Positions 12,550 through 24,020 of a stretch of DNA of 64,000 bases are shown here, in pieces. The notes under the pieces are model-generated. The model saw only the letters and a program-made list of their open reading frames with translations, did not search any database and was not told the origin of the DNA. This DNA is from Sisyra terminalis. Lineage: Eukaryota; Arthropoda; Insecta; Neuroptera; Sisyridae. Within the stretch, counting starts at the first letter, position 1; the number at the start of each line of letters is the position of its first letter. The DNA is taken from contig OY292277.1 of NCBI GenBank assembly GCA_958496175.1, positions 45,767,050 to 45,831,049 on the forward strand, given 5' to 3'. Made by a program: the position numbers and the translations under genes.

Positions 12550-12588
12550 CACCTACGTCACGCAGACGAAGTTGCGGGGATCAGCTAG
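12550..12588 (+). mobile_element. Helitron 3' end
   Basis: CGCA-GACGAAGT-TGCG hairpin, GGGATCAG, then CTAG|T. The matching 5' TC end is not recognisable upstream, so only the terminus is called. A related, more decayed end lies at 42960-42998. Confidence 0.5.
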
Positions 12589-12959
12589 TAACTTATAAAT
12601 CTATCAATATTTCAATGATAAAGGTTCGTTTATGGAAAAACATCTATGACCATTTATTTTTAAAATATTTATATCAATTTCATGCTGAAAGAGGATTGCA
12701 ACCAAGGTTAAATTGATGGAAAAGGGAATTTTTGAATATTCAAATGAAAAAACGATTTACATAAATCCAAGTTAATCACAGCTTCAAAGCTCGTTTACAG
12801 ATCGCCTCCACAGGCTATTAAAACGCCATCAAGGCTTTTCTTATGTGATCTAAAATTGGCAGCTTTTGGTTTTCATCACTGTACAATTTATGTTTCAATG
12901 CATTTATAATATGTTACTCAAACCCGCATATAACACGATATAATATGTCGTAACACTAG

Positions 12960-14350
12960 CGCCCTTATGTATTGCATAGAGCACACAAGCCATCCGACTA
13001 CATACATCTATATCCACGTACCAACCCAACGAAATATCGCCACCAAAGCTTTCACGTTTTCTGCACACAACGACGATAAGCTTTGCTCACGGAGCTTTCA
13101 AGGGATGGTCCAATTAATTCTATTATAATTGATGGATTATCTCGTTCCAATCTAAACATAAACACAAATCAAACTCCGTGTTTGTTCCACCACTCAAATC
13201 TCAACTTTAAAGATATTTCCAAAAGCCTACCATCTCATCCACCCCCAAATTCCGGCAGCCCTTAAATTAGATCCGGGATGGGGGAAAAAAAAAGACGCTT
13301 GAATCACCCAAGCAATTAATGCATAAGTCTTACAAAAACACGGATGAAATTTCAAAAATAATTTCACCCCAAAGCAAATATACACCCTGTTGAAATTAAT
13401 CAGTAAAGTAAACAAAATTTAAATGAGACATTTAAAAAACAATTTTATTAAGAAAAAAAGAAAATAACTAAAGCTTTCTCTCATCAAAAAAAAAAAAAAA
13501 AACTTTCATTGTTATTACTTTTCCACGATTTAATTAACGTTTTTCGTGTCTTTTTTATCCGTCGTATTCACTGAAATTTTCGAAAATTTAAAAAGTAAAT
13601 ATTTCCAGACGCAATTACGGCACAATGAAAATGTTTTTTTCGTAATTGAAATATGAAATCAACAAACAAGATAATTAAAGAATTGTTTTTCTTACGACGA
13701 AAAAAAAAGCAAACTTGAAAGCTCATTATTTCGTTGTTTTGTCCCAGCAAAAATTTGCGAAAACTCTGGATCTAGACGGCTAAAGTCTTCATTTGTAATG
13801 TTGAAGACAGACTTAGTGCGGTTCAGGGGGTTGGGGGTGGGAATGTGCGAGATAAAGGGCGAGAGTGTGTTTATTATTAGCAAAAGCGAACAAGTGGAGG
13901 ATGGGGTGGATAGGGCGCGATATGCTAAATCCTTGCTAGTACACATCCTGAATGTAATGAGACTTAAGCTTTCAAAGCGCTCTTAAGGCTTTAAGCTCTT
14001 ATATTTTAGGCTGGCTGGTGCCTTGTGTATGTATGCGTTATTATGTTGGTATGTTTGTCGTATGGTGGAAGTATTATATTTGAATGAGGGGGGGGGGATG
14101 TGGGGATAGGGAATAAAGCTCGGGATGCGACGTGAGAGGCATTCTAATATTGTTATTATTATATTTATTATTAATCTATGTTTATTTGACCATATATATA
14201 CAATTTTAATCGTAATCTGATCGTTAAACACATTTCCCGACACTCTGCATCCACCATCCCTTACAAAACATGGAGACCACGATAGCTATTTGCTAGACAG
14301 ACGAGAGCTAGTTAGCGCCAATATTCATTATGCCCATTCCACGTTTATTG
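12960..14350. other. GC-richer island 4
   Basis: It includes GCTTTGCTCACGGAGCTTTC (13081), CATCTCATCCACCCCC (13230), GGGATGGGGG (13275), a G-rich run at 13820-13920 with GGATGGGGTGG, G10 at 14088-14097, and AAAGCTCGGGATGCG (14115). Several 60-86 codon frames cross it on both strands, with none recognisable. Confidence 0.45.
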
Positions 14351-14580
14351 TTACATTTTCCGCTTGATTACAGTAACGAATGCAATTGTAACGCATTATA
14401 AATTATGAATATTTCATTTGAAAATTACATTTTCCCCCCCAAAAAAAAAAAAAAAATATTTAGTAATTTAATAAATTCAAATTTCGTAAAATAAAAGCTC
14501 AATCAAAAAAAATAAAATTAGAGTAAAATTGACAAAACTTTAAAATTTTCTTGCACAAGAAGTACTAGTGTCTTTTTTAA

Positions 14581-14760
14581 TCTATACTAATATATAAAAT
14601 TCTTACGTCTGTCTGTACATTTTGATTTTGAACCCAATTTTAGGGTAAATATTTGTTTCAAAAGGCCCTTATTCCAAATTTAACATTTTTAAAATTTTTG
14701 TCTGTCTGTCTGTATGTCACGATTTAACTAAAGAACGGAACAACCGAATTTAAAGAAATT
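14581..14760 (+). mobile_element. Helitron 5' end
   Basis: A|TCTATACTAATATATAAAA begins at 14581, followed by a CTGTCTGTCTGTATGTCACG stretch around 14700 as is usual near arthropod Helitron 5' ends. No matching CTAG|T terminus was found downstream, so the element is truncated or its 3' end is too divergent to see. Confidence 0.5.
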
Positions 14761-15030
14761 TGATATTAAGATACAACACAATTTCCCACACATGTTAGAC
14801 TACTTATCATACCTTAAAAAAAATAAGGGAAGGTATTCCCTAGGGATGAAACAAGTAAATTACTTTTGACAGGCGAGTTATATATCACTGGAAAAGTCAT
14901 TAAAAGTTATAAAATAATCTGTAAAAATATTTTTAATTGAACTGATAAAAAGCAAAGTAAATTCAATTTAAAGTTTAAAAAATTGCCTCTTTGAAATATA
15001 AGCGTTTATATATATAAAACACATAGTTGA

Positions 15031-15106
15031 TGTAAATAGCGTAATGGCTTACGTATCGGACATTGTGATACTCCTAATTATAAAAACGTGGGTTCGAATT
15101 TTACAG
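15031..15106 (+). repeat. tRNA-like head (possible SINE or tRNA pseudogene)
   Basis: A 76-nt stretch has pol III promoter-like boxes: GCGTAATGGC (box A-like) and GGGTTCGAATT (box B-like). Its ends TGTAAA and TTTACA can pair. A D-arm-like stem (GCGT/ACGT) and an anticodon-arm-like stem (TATCG/TGATA) can be drawn, but U33 is missing and the T stem needs several G-U pairs. It is followed by an oligo-T/A tract. A functional tRNA is unlikely. Confidence 0.3.
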
Positions 15107-15800
15107 TTAACTTTTTTTTTATTTTTTTTTTCAAAATTGTTGAAAATATATTTTTAGAGTTGCTCAATAAGGAAATATTAACGAAAAAAAGTAAAAGGAG
15201 TAAATTGTAATAAGAAAGGATGTAAATTGTAAAATTTAATAAAAAAAAATCATTTGTGACATCTCTCACATATCAAATTCATGTTTGATAAAAAGTTTGA
15301 TCCTTATTTTAACACTGAAACCAATAGTTTTGGTATAGTATACAAAATTCAATCAAATTTTTAAAGAATTGAACTTTGATCTTGAATGACTTTTGAACAT
15401 ATGGACTAATAAAAAAATGTTATCAGTCCTTTTTTGTAGAGCGTTTGATTCTCTATAAAGACCATAGAAGAGATTTATTATTTAAATAGTCGTTTGAATG
15501 GTATAAAAATCAGAAGAAGTAAAAATAACTTTGCCCATGTTATTCTTATGGGAAATAAAAAAATGCGATGAGGACATCCTTAATATTAATATTAAGAGCT
15601 GAAATTTCAACTAGTGTCTTTATACGTCAAAAGAAAACTTTTCAGCCTGTTTGCAAGAAAAAATAAAAAAAAAAAATTTTTTTTTTTTTGAATCACCTTA
15701 TAGAAAAAATATATATAAAAAATAATCACCTATCACTAATCATCTCATTATAGTTTCCTTATAAATAATAACAATATCATTCTCATAGGATTCATAGTCC

Positions 15801-16607
15801 AGAGCCAGTAACACAAGTTTCATGAAGTGTTTGATGCACCTTGAAATTTTGTAAGGCTAATATCTATGGGATGAGAAGTAGGAATACCTATGTTTGCCTA
15901 ACCCAACCCGGGACACCAGTTACTGCGCATGGGTGAAAGATGTAATAAAAAATAAGTCAAAAAAAGTGTTTGATTCACAGGCCAACACACGTTAATCGAA
16001 AGTTTAGGTAATTTTAAATCAGAATCCAAGATAGCAGACACTTCTGAGGGGGTTTACATATAATTAATGCCCCCCAACTAGTGGAAAAAAAAGTTTAAAA
16101 AAGCAATTCAAAGCCAGCTATAGCGGTGATCGGCCCTCTCGCTCACTCCGCCAACCATACGCAGCCTATATCTTTCTATTTTAAATAAAATTTATTTTAC
16201 GTCTGCCGATAATTAAACCCCAACAAAACTGTCTGGCTTTTTCTAATTAATTTTTTAAATGTTTAATTAATAAGCTGTCCAAATTGCAGAGTGACTCAAA
16301 CACTTCATTTTGTATTAAAAAAAATCAACTTTGGGGGGCATTAATTATATGTAAACCCCTTCAAAAGTGTCTGCCATCTTGGATTCTGATTTAAAATTAC
16401 CTAAACTTACGATTAACGTTTGTTGGCCTGTGAATGAAACACTTTTTTTGGCTTATATTTTATTAAACCTTTCACCCATGCGCAGTACCTGGTGTCCGGG
16501 GTTGGGTTAGGCAAACATAAGTATTCATACTTCTCATTCTATAGATATTAGTCTTACAAAATTTCAAGGCGCATCAAACACTTCATGAGACTTGTGTTAC
16601 TGGCTCT
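15801..16607. mobile_element. Foldback element with long inverted arms
   Basis: Two arms of about 275 bp (15801-16079 and 16330-16607) are near-identical inverted repeats. They start AGAGCCAGTAACACAAG and run through CTAACCCAACC and CCTTAATTATATG-like segments to TTAATGCCCCCCAA. A loop of about 250 bp separates them. No protein is encoded. The transcript would fold into a long near-perfect hairpin, a potential small-RNA source. No target duplication was identified. Confidence 0.8.
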
Positions 16608-16744
16608 CCGACTATTTAGGTATGAGCTTAAGGGGATGAGATAATAGGCAAAAAATTATCTTTTTTTTTTCTTGTCAGAATAGTCTTAGTATAAATTGTT
16701 TCATCTGAACGTTTCATTTGTCGAGACCAATTATTATTTTACCT

Positions 16745-18110
16745 AACAACTTTTAGTATTACAATCCGCGTTAAACGTCCCCGTCATTTACATCCCTTTG
16801 CTGCATCTCACTATTCCATTAATAAACGTGCCCCACTATGAAAAAGCTTACAAAAAGCTCAACTTTCGCTTTCTTATTTAAGAGAGATCCACGTTATCAA
16901 TTACATAGCGCAACAACAATTTTAGACGAGCTCAACAATGAAAATCCCCATTGTTGAGACAAACGACGACAAGTTGGCGATTATGGTGTTGATAAAGATG
17001 TTCCAGAACAATAATGCGTATGTATGTGTGTATGTGTAGCATTGTCGTAATGACTTTGAACAATTTTCTTTGTGCATAAAGGGAATACTTAATACAGAGA
17101 AATCTAAGTAAGTCATGTTAGCATGCTAGAGCATGGAGGCGGGGGAGCAGCCTCTACCCAAGCTTTGTTCTCAACATTCGCAAAGCTCCGAGCTTTAGGA
17201 GTTTCGACATTACAAATAATATGTAGATATAAAATATATATCTATACACCATTATAAATAGATACATTCAAACGGAGAACATTTTCAACTCCAACCCTCA
17301 ACGTCTCAACCCCTCATCGTTCACAGTGGAGATATAGTCGAGCACATTTTGCGCAAAACGAGGACAGATGAATTGAATAAAATAAATATGAACTCGTTTC
17401 AAGTTAAATAAAGACAATTGTCTTGTATTTAATATAATATTGTTAAATGAAGAACTAAGATCCGTTGTGAGTTGTTTCAAGAATAGAAAAAGGGCCTGAA
17501 GTGGAGTTCCGTGTTGAAATAATATTAAGTCTATACAACCTTTTTTCTTTCAACCACAAAACTTGCTCAAATACAACGTGGAATTTCCCGAGCTACACAA
17601 ACAATACGTAAAAATTAAGTTAAATAAATCAAAATAAATACGTTTAGAGAGTCTTACATTTTTCCACATTTAAATATTTGTAGAGTCGAGAAACGTTTTA
17701 ACAAAATACAATGGGGGGGGGGGGGGGGCGTTGGTTTTGATAATTTTTCCCTGGATAATCGAGGCAATCAAAATGTGTTTTCATTTGGAGTTAATTTTGC
17801 ATGGGGACTGGGCTTTTGTTTGCCTGAAATCCTCTTGGTTTAATCAGAAAAAAAATCGAACGCTCGCATTCCAGACGGAAATACGATGGGGGGAGGGAGG
17901 GAGGAAGGCAAAGTGGATTGATTCCCACGTCCCCATTCACTTGGAGTTGTCTTCGTCGGGATCCAAACATCTTCAAATCGGGAATCCCGCGAGACGCACT
18001 TTATTTATGCCTTATGAAATATTCGCAACGAATGCCAAAGTAGAAATGCGTCTTCCGAGATTTATCATTGTCATCATTTGCTCGTATCAAAAAGTTTTCA
18101 AATAACACAA
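16745..18110. other. GC-richer island 5
   Basis: It contains AAAAAGCTCAACTTTCGC (16853), GGCGGGGGAGC (17137), CAAAGCTCCGAGCTTTAGG (17181), G16 at 17713-17728 and GGGGGGAGGGAGGGAGG (17886-17902). The 124-codon open frame at 17731-18105 starts in the G tract and has no recognisable domain. Confidence 0.45.
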
Positions 18111-18291
18111 CAGTTACGCTCGTCTGATTCCAAACTGTGCAAAGTCATTTCTTAGCATGCACCATCTTTTATATAAATCAGGCAATGGCTTTTTTTTTTG
18201 GTTGAAATTTTTGTGTTGATTTAAAAGCTCGAAAAGATAATGAATAAGTTTTAATGGATAATAATATGTCTTATGACTCAATTTTGTCTTT

Positions 18292-18336
18292 ATTACCACG
18301 CGTTTCAACAGTTCTTGACTGTCATCATCAGGTAAT
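18292..18336 (-). ncRNA. Hammerhead ribozyme copy, cleavage base mutated
   Basis: Minus strand: stem I ATTAC/GTAAT, core CTGATGA, stem II GACAGT-CAAGA-ACTGTT, core GAAA, CGCGT, then G at position 17. All conserved core bases are present, but the cleavage-site nucleotide (A, C or U needed) is G. By known hammerhead rules this copy should not self-cleave. Confidence 0.75.
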
Positions 18337-18407
18337 GATTATTCTTCAATTTTTCAATGAAAAATAATCATTAATGTAATGAATAATAATGCAATGAAAA
18401 ATAATCA

Positions 18408-18452
18408 TTATCTGATGATGACAGTCAAGAACTGTTGAAACGCGTCATAATA
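18408..18452 (+). ncRNA. Hammerhead ribozyme of Penelope type
   Basis: Stem I ATTAT/ATAAT, CTGATGA (18413), unpaired T, stem II GACAGT/ACTGTT with loop CAAGA, GAAA (18438), CGCGT and cleavage base C (18447). Relative to the sister copy, the base pair next to the core changed from C-G to T-A on both sides of stem I. This covariation supports a functional fold. Stem III is the very short palindrome ACGCGT, as described for Penelope-element hammerheads, which can work as dimers. Confidence 0.85.
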
Positions 18453-18520
18453 AAGAAGAAATTGAGTCACAAGACATATATTATTATCCATTAATATATT
18501 GTGACTCGGAAATAAATAAA

Positions 18521-19328
18521 ATACTTATCAATTAATAGGTTTTATATCAAATCGAGGAAGTTAGTAACAGTAGAACAATGGACGTCATAACTTATTTGCA
18601 AAAAGGGGGGGGGGCGGTGATGAAATAATATTAGGTCCAAGTATGATGGTAAATTTAGGGAAGTTTAAAGCAAAACGACTTAATTAAAGGACTACGTAAG
18701 GACAGTTCGTACAAGTTCTTGAATGGAATTGCAACTGGTATATAGAATACTAAAACTTAGGGACATTAGAAATAAATAGCATATGGCAGTATCCTCGTAA
18801 CTCTTCTTTACACTATCTTCTACTTATACAATTTTCTTATACTATCTGCATTACTGACTGTCATAAGTGCCCTAAAAGGTGCCCTTTTATGATTTTTAAG
18901 GTTAAATGTTTTAAGGTCAAAAGTTAAATTAAATTCGCCGTCTTTTTCAGCTTAGTGCCACAAGGGCATTTGGCTAATAACCTTCACTTAACGTTTTTGT
19001 GGTCTATCTACTCCTCTTGTACATTAGGATCGTCCTAAATAGAGGTTAGAAAAATACAAACTTTAAAATTTTAATTATACCTAAAGTCATTCTTTTTTCT
19101 TTGTTGTTTATTTCTCTTAACTATATTTCCATTCTCCTCTTACAAAAAGGCATAGAAAATTCAAGTATCTGTTGATAGATTTTTTTTTAAAATTATTAGG
19201 CATCATTAGTTATCGATTAATAATGTTTAAGCCTATTATTGAGTTAATATTTTTTTGAATAATTGCTACTCGAACATCTGTTTCCAATAATTTACCGGCA
19301 ACAGGTGTAAGTATCATGATTCTCTTGT
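18521..19328. other. AT-rich stretch with partial repeat end
   Basis: It holds G10 near 18605 and, at about 19013-19050, a direct copy of the left end of the foldback that starts at 19329 (CTCTTGTACATTAGGAT). No gene was found. Confidence 0.45.
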
Positions 19329-20262
19329 ACATTAGGATGGTCCTAAATAAGGGTGTTTTTGAATTTCTTTGCTCCCAGGGGCTTAAATGTTTCCAAATTG
19401 ATAAAAAAAAATTGCCTGAAAATTTGAGCTCTTAATATTAACTTTAAGAAAGTCCACTTTCCAACTTAAGTTTCTTATGGAAATAACGAGGGAAAAATTT
19501 AATTTGTTCTTTAAAATTCCATAACTCAGCGATAAATTAATCGAAAATAACAAATTGTCTCATGTTTATTATTGTAAATTTAACGCTCTACAAAAAAGAT
19601 CTCTTACGATTTTTCGGTAAATATATTGGCTTAAGAGTTATTGGCTTATCCATTGGCTTAAGAATGCGGTACTAATGGTCAATGAAAATATAATGCATTT
19701 TTAGTTGGGCAACGATGGTAGAGTTGGCTACCTAGCTAATATTGAATCTGATGGCAATAATCAAGGACAAAAAATGAAGGATGAACTTATACAGCTACGT
19801 TGTGAAAAATCAAAAGAATAAGTATTTGCTTCTTTTTGATCACAAATACAAATTTTGCATTAGAAATTTAATATATTTCGTAAAAATAAGTATTTACTCA
19901 ATAATTGTAGGTGATAATATTAATAATTATATAATAATTAAACTTTGAGCTCGAATAACTTTTAATTCAAAAGATTTAGCGAAAAATCACAAGACATCTT
20001 TTTTGTTGAACGTTAAATTTACAACAAACATTACGCGTTTAGTAACTTTCGATTTATTTATCGCTGAGCTATGGAATTTTAAAGAACAAATTAAATTTTT
20101 CCCTCGTTATTTCCATAAAAAACTTAAGTTGGAAATGGACTATCTTAAAGTTAATATTAAGAGCTTAAATTTTCAGTGATTTTTTTTTATCAATTTGGAA
20201 GCATTTGAGTTCCTGGGAGCAAAAAAAATTCAAAACATCCCTATTAAGAACCACCCTAATGT
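19329..20262. mobile_element. Foldback element with TTAGG-type ends
   Basis: Left arm ACATTAGGATGGTCCTAA (19329 on) and right arm ...CCACCCTAATGT (to 20262) are inverted. Similarity extends for about 290 bp inward, through TTTGCTCCCAGG, CGTTATTTCCATAAGAAAC-like and TAAATTTAACG segments. The roughly 340-bp centre is unrelated. It is non-coding. The superfamily is unresolved. Confidence 0.7.
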
Positions 20263-21089
20263 GATAAGCTTCTTTTTTCTCTGCCTTTGCTACCATATGT
20301 ATATTTGTTTATTATATTGACATTAAAAGCAAAAATTGTGTTTAAAATCATATCATATTGTTGCTATCACCAACTACTATAATAACTGATGTACCATTTC
20401 AGAGACTACCGGAATATCCAATGGCAGTCGATTAAAAACATTTTTTAATTACGAAAAATAAGTAAAACTTCTCATTCCCTAATATTCCTTGGCTTTCCTA
20501 ATCTTCTATATAAAATTTACAAATATAGTGGGGTAAATACAATCAAACATAGTAGTGATTTTATTTTATATTTTATTAAACTTATTATTCAACATAGAGA
20601 TTAATTGGACAATATGCTTATGTGAAAATGGCGTTTACACTTTCCCAATCTAAATACTAATGCAACTATAATGATATAAATGATTTCCCGACTCAGACCA
20701 TTAAATATTAAGTAGAAGGTAAAAAGATTGACATTGATTACAAAAATAAAAAAAAAACATTTTTAGTAGTGGCACCACTTTCTTTTTCTAATGAGATTTA
20801 TTTTTTCATCAATACTGATATTTTTATCAATACTGAAGTTACAGATATTTATTGGTTTTTGATTTAAAAAAAATTGCAAAAGACTTAAGTAAGTAAATTT
20901 AAATGACTACCCAAAACCATCAAGCTAATAAAATAATCTCAAACCTTAGATAAAAAATGATGTAGGTGTAATTCTGTTGCGATGTTTTTCCAATGGCAAC
21001 TAGCATATTAGTAGAAAATTCACTTTTTTCAGAAGATTTCTTGATCATTTAAATATTTATTTACAACATATAGAATACATTTTTTATAT
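20263..21089. other. AT-rich unassigned stretch
   Basis: No open frame or terminal repeat is recognised. Confidence 0.35.
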
Positions 21090-22400
21090 AGTCCCGCGGG
21101 ATGAAATCATTTCTCAAAATTCAATAAATATTCGATGAGCCCGTGCCATAAAAATATTTTTCTTTTGATAAAATCCTCAATGAAAAAGAGGAAAAAAACA
21201 AACACGAATTGCGGATTATCAGGAATAAATTAAAATATTAAAATAGGACCGACGAAAATCTTTCATTTTTCTATAAATTTGTGATGAGAGGGATGAAAAA
21301 AAAAACGGTTGCCGGTCCCCCATTTACTTCGACTTCATCCGCTTAAGCTCCCATAGAACATAATTCTCCGACTTCCTTTGTGTCCTATTAAGATTTTAAA
21401 CGGCATACAAACATTTAAATTATGTAAGACTCGCGTTCATACATCAGATTTGATACAAGACAAGGACAACAAGTACAAGGGTGCCAACATTCAAATGGGG
21501 GAAAACGAGCAGCAAAACATTATCTCAAAGGAGAGCTTTCGGTAGGTACACCTAAGCCATTGAACGAAGAAGCTTTATGCCCTCCCTTTGGCCCGCCACT
21601 CCAAACAACCTCTAATAGTTTCAAAGCTTTAAGTTAATGAAGGAAATTAGTCTGTAAATAATTTCATTGCGAAGGGATGAGACTGGACGATGTTCCACCA
21701 TTTTTGGGAGCAATTTTCCACGAAAATTTTAAATACTACGAAAAAAAAATTCCCAGGAAAAATCTGAGAAAAAGATACAAAATACTGCACTGCCGATGTT
21801 TTCCCATCCTCAATGCTTTTTTGACGTTTTCATATAATTTTATATTTACTTGTTTTACGACGGTGGTATTTATTTTTTCAAAGTTTTTATCTTTGTTGTG
21901 ATTTTAGAGCTTTTGCATAGATTCACTTGTTTCTTTTCTTTACATGCTGAAAGCTATTCATGTACAAACAGTGGTTGTTCGACTGTTTATTTTTAATATT
22001 TACATTTCATTTGTTTTTTACCGCACATCGAATGTTAAACATTCACCCCTCGTTTTTTTTCCATCTTTCTTTTTTTTTTGTAGGAATGATTGGGAGATAT
22101 TATGTTGTCGCTAATGCAATCCATTTTTCGTGGCATTTCGTCATAGTTGCCATTTATTTTAGCATAAAGCTCTTAAAGCTCGTTTGTTTCGTCTATTTAG
22201 TCGAAAGCTCGACGTTTACTCACTCAAATGCGGAACAAAGCCACAAAATTAGATATAGTAAAACGGTTTTTTTTTGCCTTTCCTTTCGTGGAGTTTTCGA
22301 AAGGATGTGGCTTTACAAACATCCCACACAATATAAATATCATCCGTTAACGTCGTTGCCTAAAAGGCCTTTTTATTACAATTTTGGTAACACGTAGGTG
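21090..22400. other. GC-richer island 6
   Basis: GGGATGAAA occurs at 21098 and 21290. AAGCTCCC, GAGCTTTCGG, GAAGCTTTATGCC, AAAGCTTTAAG, TAGAGCTTTTGC and TAAAGCTCTTAAAGCTCG follow through 22180. The 145-codon frame at 21960-22397 is dominated by F, H and Y and resembles no family known to me. Confidence 0.45.
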
Positions 22401-23293
22401 GAATTGCGACAAATTTTAAACATGTATAGAACTCCCATTATTTTTTTTTTTAATATGTTAATGCATAATTAATAAGGACATGTATATTGAACATATACGT
22501 ATACCTTTATGCTTTGAGTGGAAATGAGGGTGAAAAAGTGAAATCAAAAAGCTATCGATTAGGGTATCTTTGTGCTTTGAGATTATGTCATTTCCGCTCT
22601 TGGATAGCTTGAAAACTTACTTAAATATTTATGTTATATAAAAGCTATCATCTCATCAATACTAATCATAAGTGAAGTACTTTATTTCAATGAAAACGTA
22701 TTTTTGTCTAATTTTTTGAATTTTTTTCCATTGTAAATTAAAATTTTGAGACTTGACACCTAGGTACTTAAGTACTTAAATACATTAAATAAAAGACTTA
22801 AGTACATTTGTTGTACAAAAAATAACAGGAAATTTATATTACTTAATTGTTTTTTTTTTTTTTTTTGAATTTATAGGGAGAATGTAGAATATGAATATTC
22901 CATACCGCTAGGGGAATATGAATATATCAAACAGAAATAGCCTATATACGGAAACGTTTAAGTAGGTGCATTAAAAATAGCATGATCCACATATTCATAA
23001 ATAAGTCGACCATATTAAAAGAACTAGCAAAACTATAGATCAACTCCAGGCTAATAAGATTTGGGATAGGTACCAGGTCATAAAGGTATCAAAGGTAACA
23101 AAAGGGATGATTCCCTGGTTTATCAGGATTTTGGACGATATTCACAGCCTCGCAACCAATACTTGATGTCATAAAATCGTCATTGAAAGATGCCACTAAA
23201 GAATGGATATATACAAATAATTGCACAATATAGAGAAATACAGCCGGGAAAAAAAGGATGATTGGAAAATCTTTCCTTCCCTGAGAATGACTA
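22401..23293. other. AT-rich unassigned stretch
   Basis: There is a T run at about 22850-22866 and repeated GTACTTAAGTACTTAA near 22763-22805. No gene was found. Confidence 0.35.
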
Positions 23294-23301
23294 CTGAAAT
23301 A

Positions 23302-24012
23302 CAGTGGCGTAGGTAGGTAACCAAGGGCCCTGGGGCAAATTAAAAAATGGGGCCCCACTGCTATGTAAGCTGATTAGGTTTTATCAAATAAAAATATGAC
23401 ATATACAAATATTTTAAAAATGCTAAGCTACTTAAGCTCTTTTTTGTGCACTACAGGACAGGTAATAAAAATATTAAACAGTAACGACATAAGTTGCAAT
23501 TAATACTTGGTGTAGGTTTGGCTAATAAAACGAAATAGAGAAGATTCAAGGGTTTATTATATAAAGGTCGAGCCTACCAACTGACTAAATAACAATTATA
23601 TTTACAATTTTTTCCTAGCTTTAGTTTTCGCAAAAGTATTAATTACTTTGTATAAATCCAGGTTTGATGCAGTTTTGTTTTCAATTGCTATTAGCGATAA
23701 ATATCGGAGTCGAGTTTAGCCCATACTATTTCTTAAATAATTTTTGATTATTTTTAATTTGATAAATAACCTTTCAGGTGTTCCAGAAGTGACAGGAATT
23801 GTAAAGAATAATAACATCGCTGTAAATAGTTCCGTTAGGTCGCATTCTAGCACTCCATATTTGCTCATTATTTCTTTACATAATTGGTGAATTTCCACCT
23901 GAATTTCCAAAAGTTCAGTTCGATCGAGATTTCTGGTAAGGATTCGAGGGACCCCTGAGCTTGAGGGCCCCGGGGCACTGCCCCGCCTAGGCACTAGGTA
24001 GCTACGCTACTG
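23302..24012 (-). mobile_element. Internally deleted hAT transposon
   Basis: Ends CAGTGGCGTAGGTAGG (left) and CAGTAGCGTAGCTACC (right, complement) are hAT-like TIRs. They are flanked by an 8-bp target duplication, CTGAAATA (23294-23301) and CTTAAATA (24013-24020), with one mismatch. An 8-bp duplication is the hAT hallmark. The 711-bp element keeps only the transposase C-terminus on the minus strand. Confidence 0.85.
23602..23994 (-). pseudogene. hAT transposase C-terminal (dimerisation) remnant
   Basis: The translation contains LLFFTIPVTSGTPERLFIKL and KIIKNYLRNSMG, the conserved hAT C-terminal dimerisation region (IPVTSASAERSFS-like). After one stop codon it continues TRLRYLSLIAIENKTASNLD and ends FAKTKARKKL at a stop (23602-23604). 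This segment of the transposase packs subunits together. The DDE catalytic region and BED finger are missing, so it cannot act. The open N-terminal part of the frame runs into TIR-proximal sequence and is not native protein. Confidence 0.85.
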
Positions 24013-24020
24013 CTTAAATA

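Larger units (their letters stand above)
18240..18520. mobile_element. Head-to-head Penelope-type terminal repeats with two ribozymes
   Basis: A minus-oriented and a plus-oriented copy of the same repeat face each other. Both run from a hammerhead core through AAATTGAGTCA to a TCATAAGACAT-type segment and TATTATCCATTAA. About 70 bp of degenerate ATAATCATT-rich sequence joins them. The same repeat flanks the reverse-transcriptase remnant at 34.1-36.2 kb, so this is an inverted pair of pLTRs of a Penelope-like element without its coding region, or a non-autonomous derivative. Confidence 0.75.

Noticed and set aside
15031..15106. Functional tRNA gene
   Set aside because: No U33, a weak T stem and conflicting acceptor pairing; better as a tRNA-like repeat head.
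17731..18105. 124-codon frame after the G16 tract
   Set aside because: It begins beside a homopolymer and has no domain; the overlapping opposite-strand frame is equally good.
18322..18335. CAGGTAATG as a splice donor or ratchet site
   Set aside because: It is part of the hammerhead ribozyme (complement of CTGATGA plus stem I), not a splice signal.
21960..22397. 145-codon plus-strand open frame
   Set aside because: Extremely F/H/Y/L-rich, no family similarity and no splice signals in phase; it looks compositional.
23716..23994. Intact host gene for the hAT-like frame
   Set aside because: It lies inside TIRs with an 8-bp target duplication and has an in-frame stop; it is a transposon remnant.
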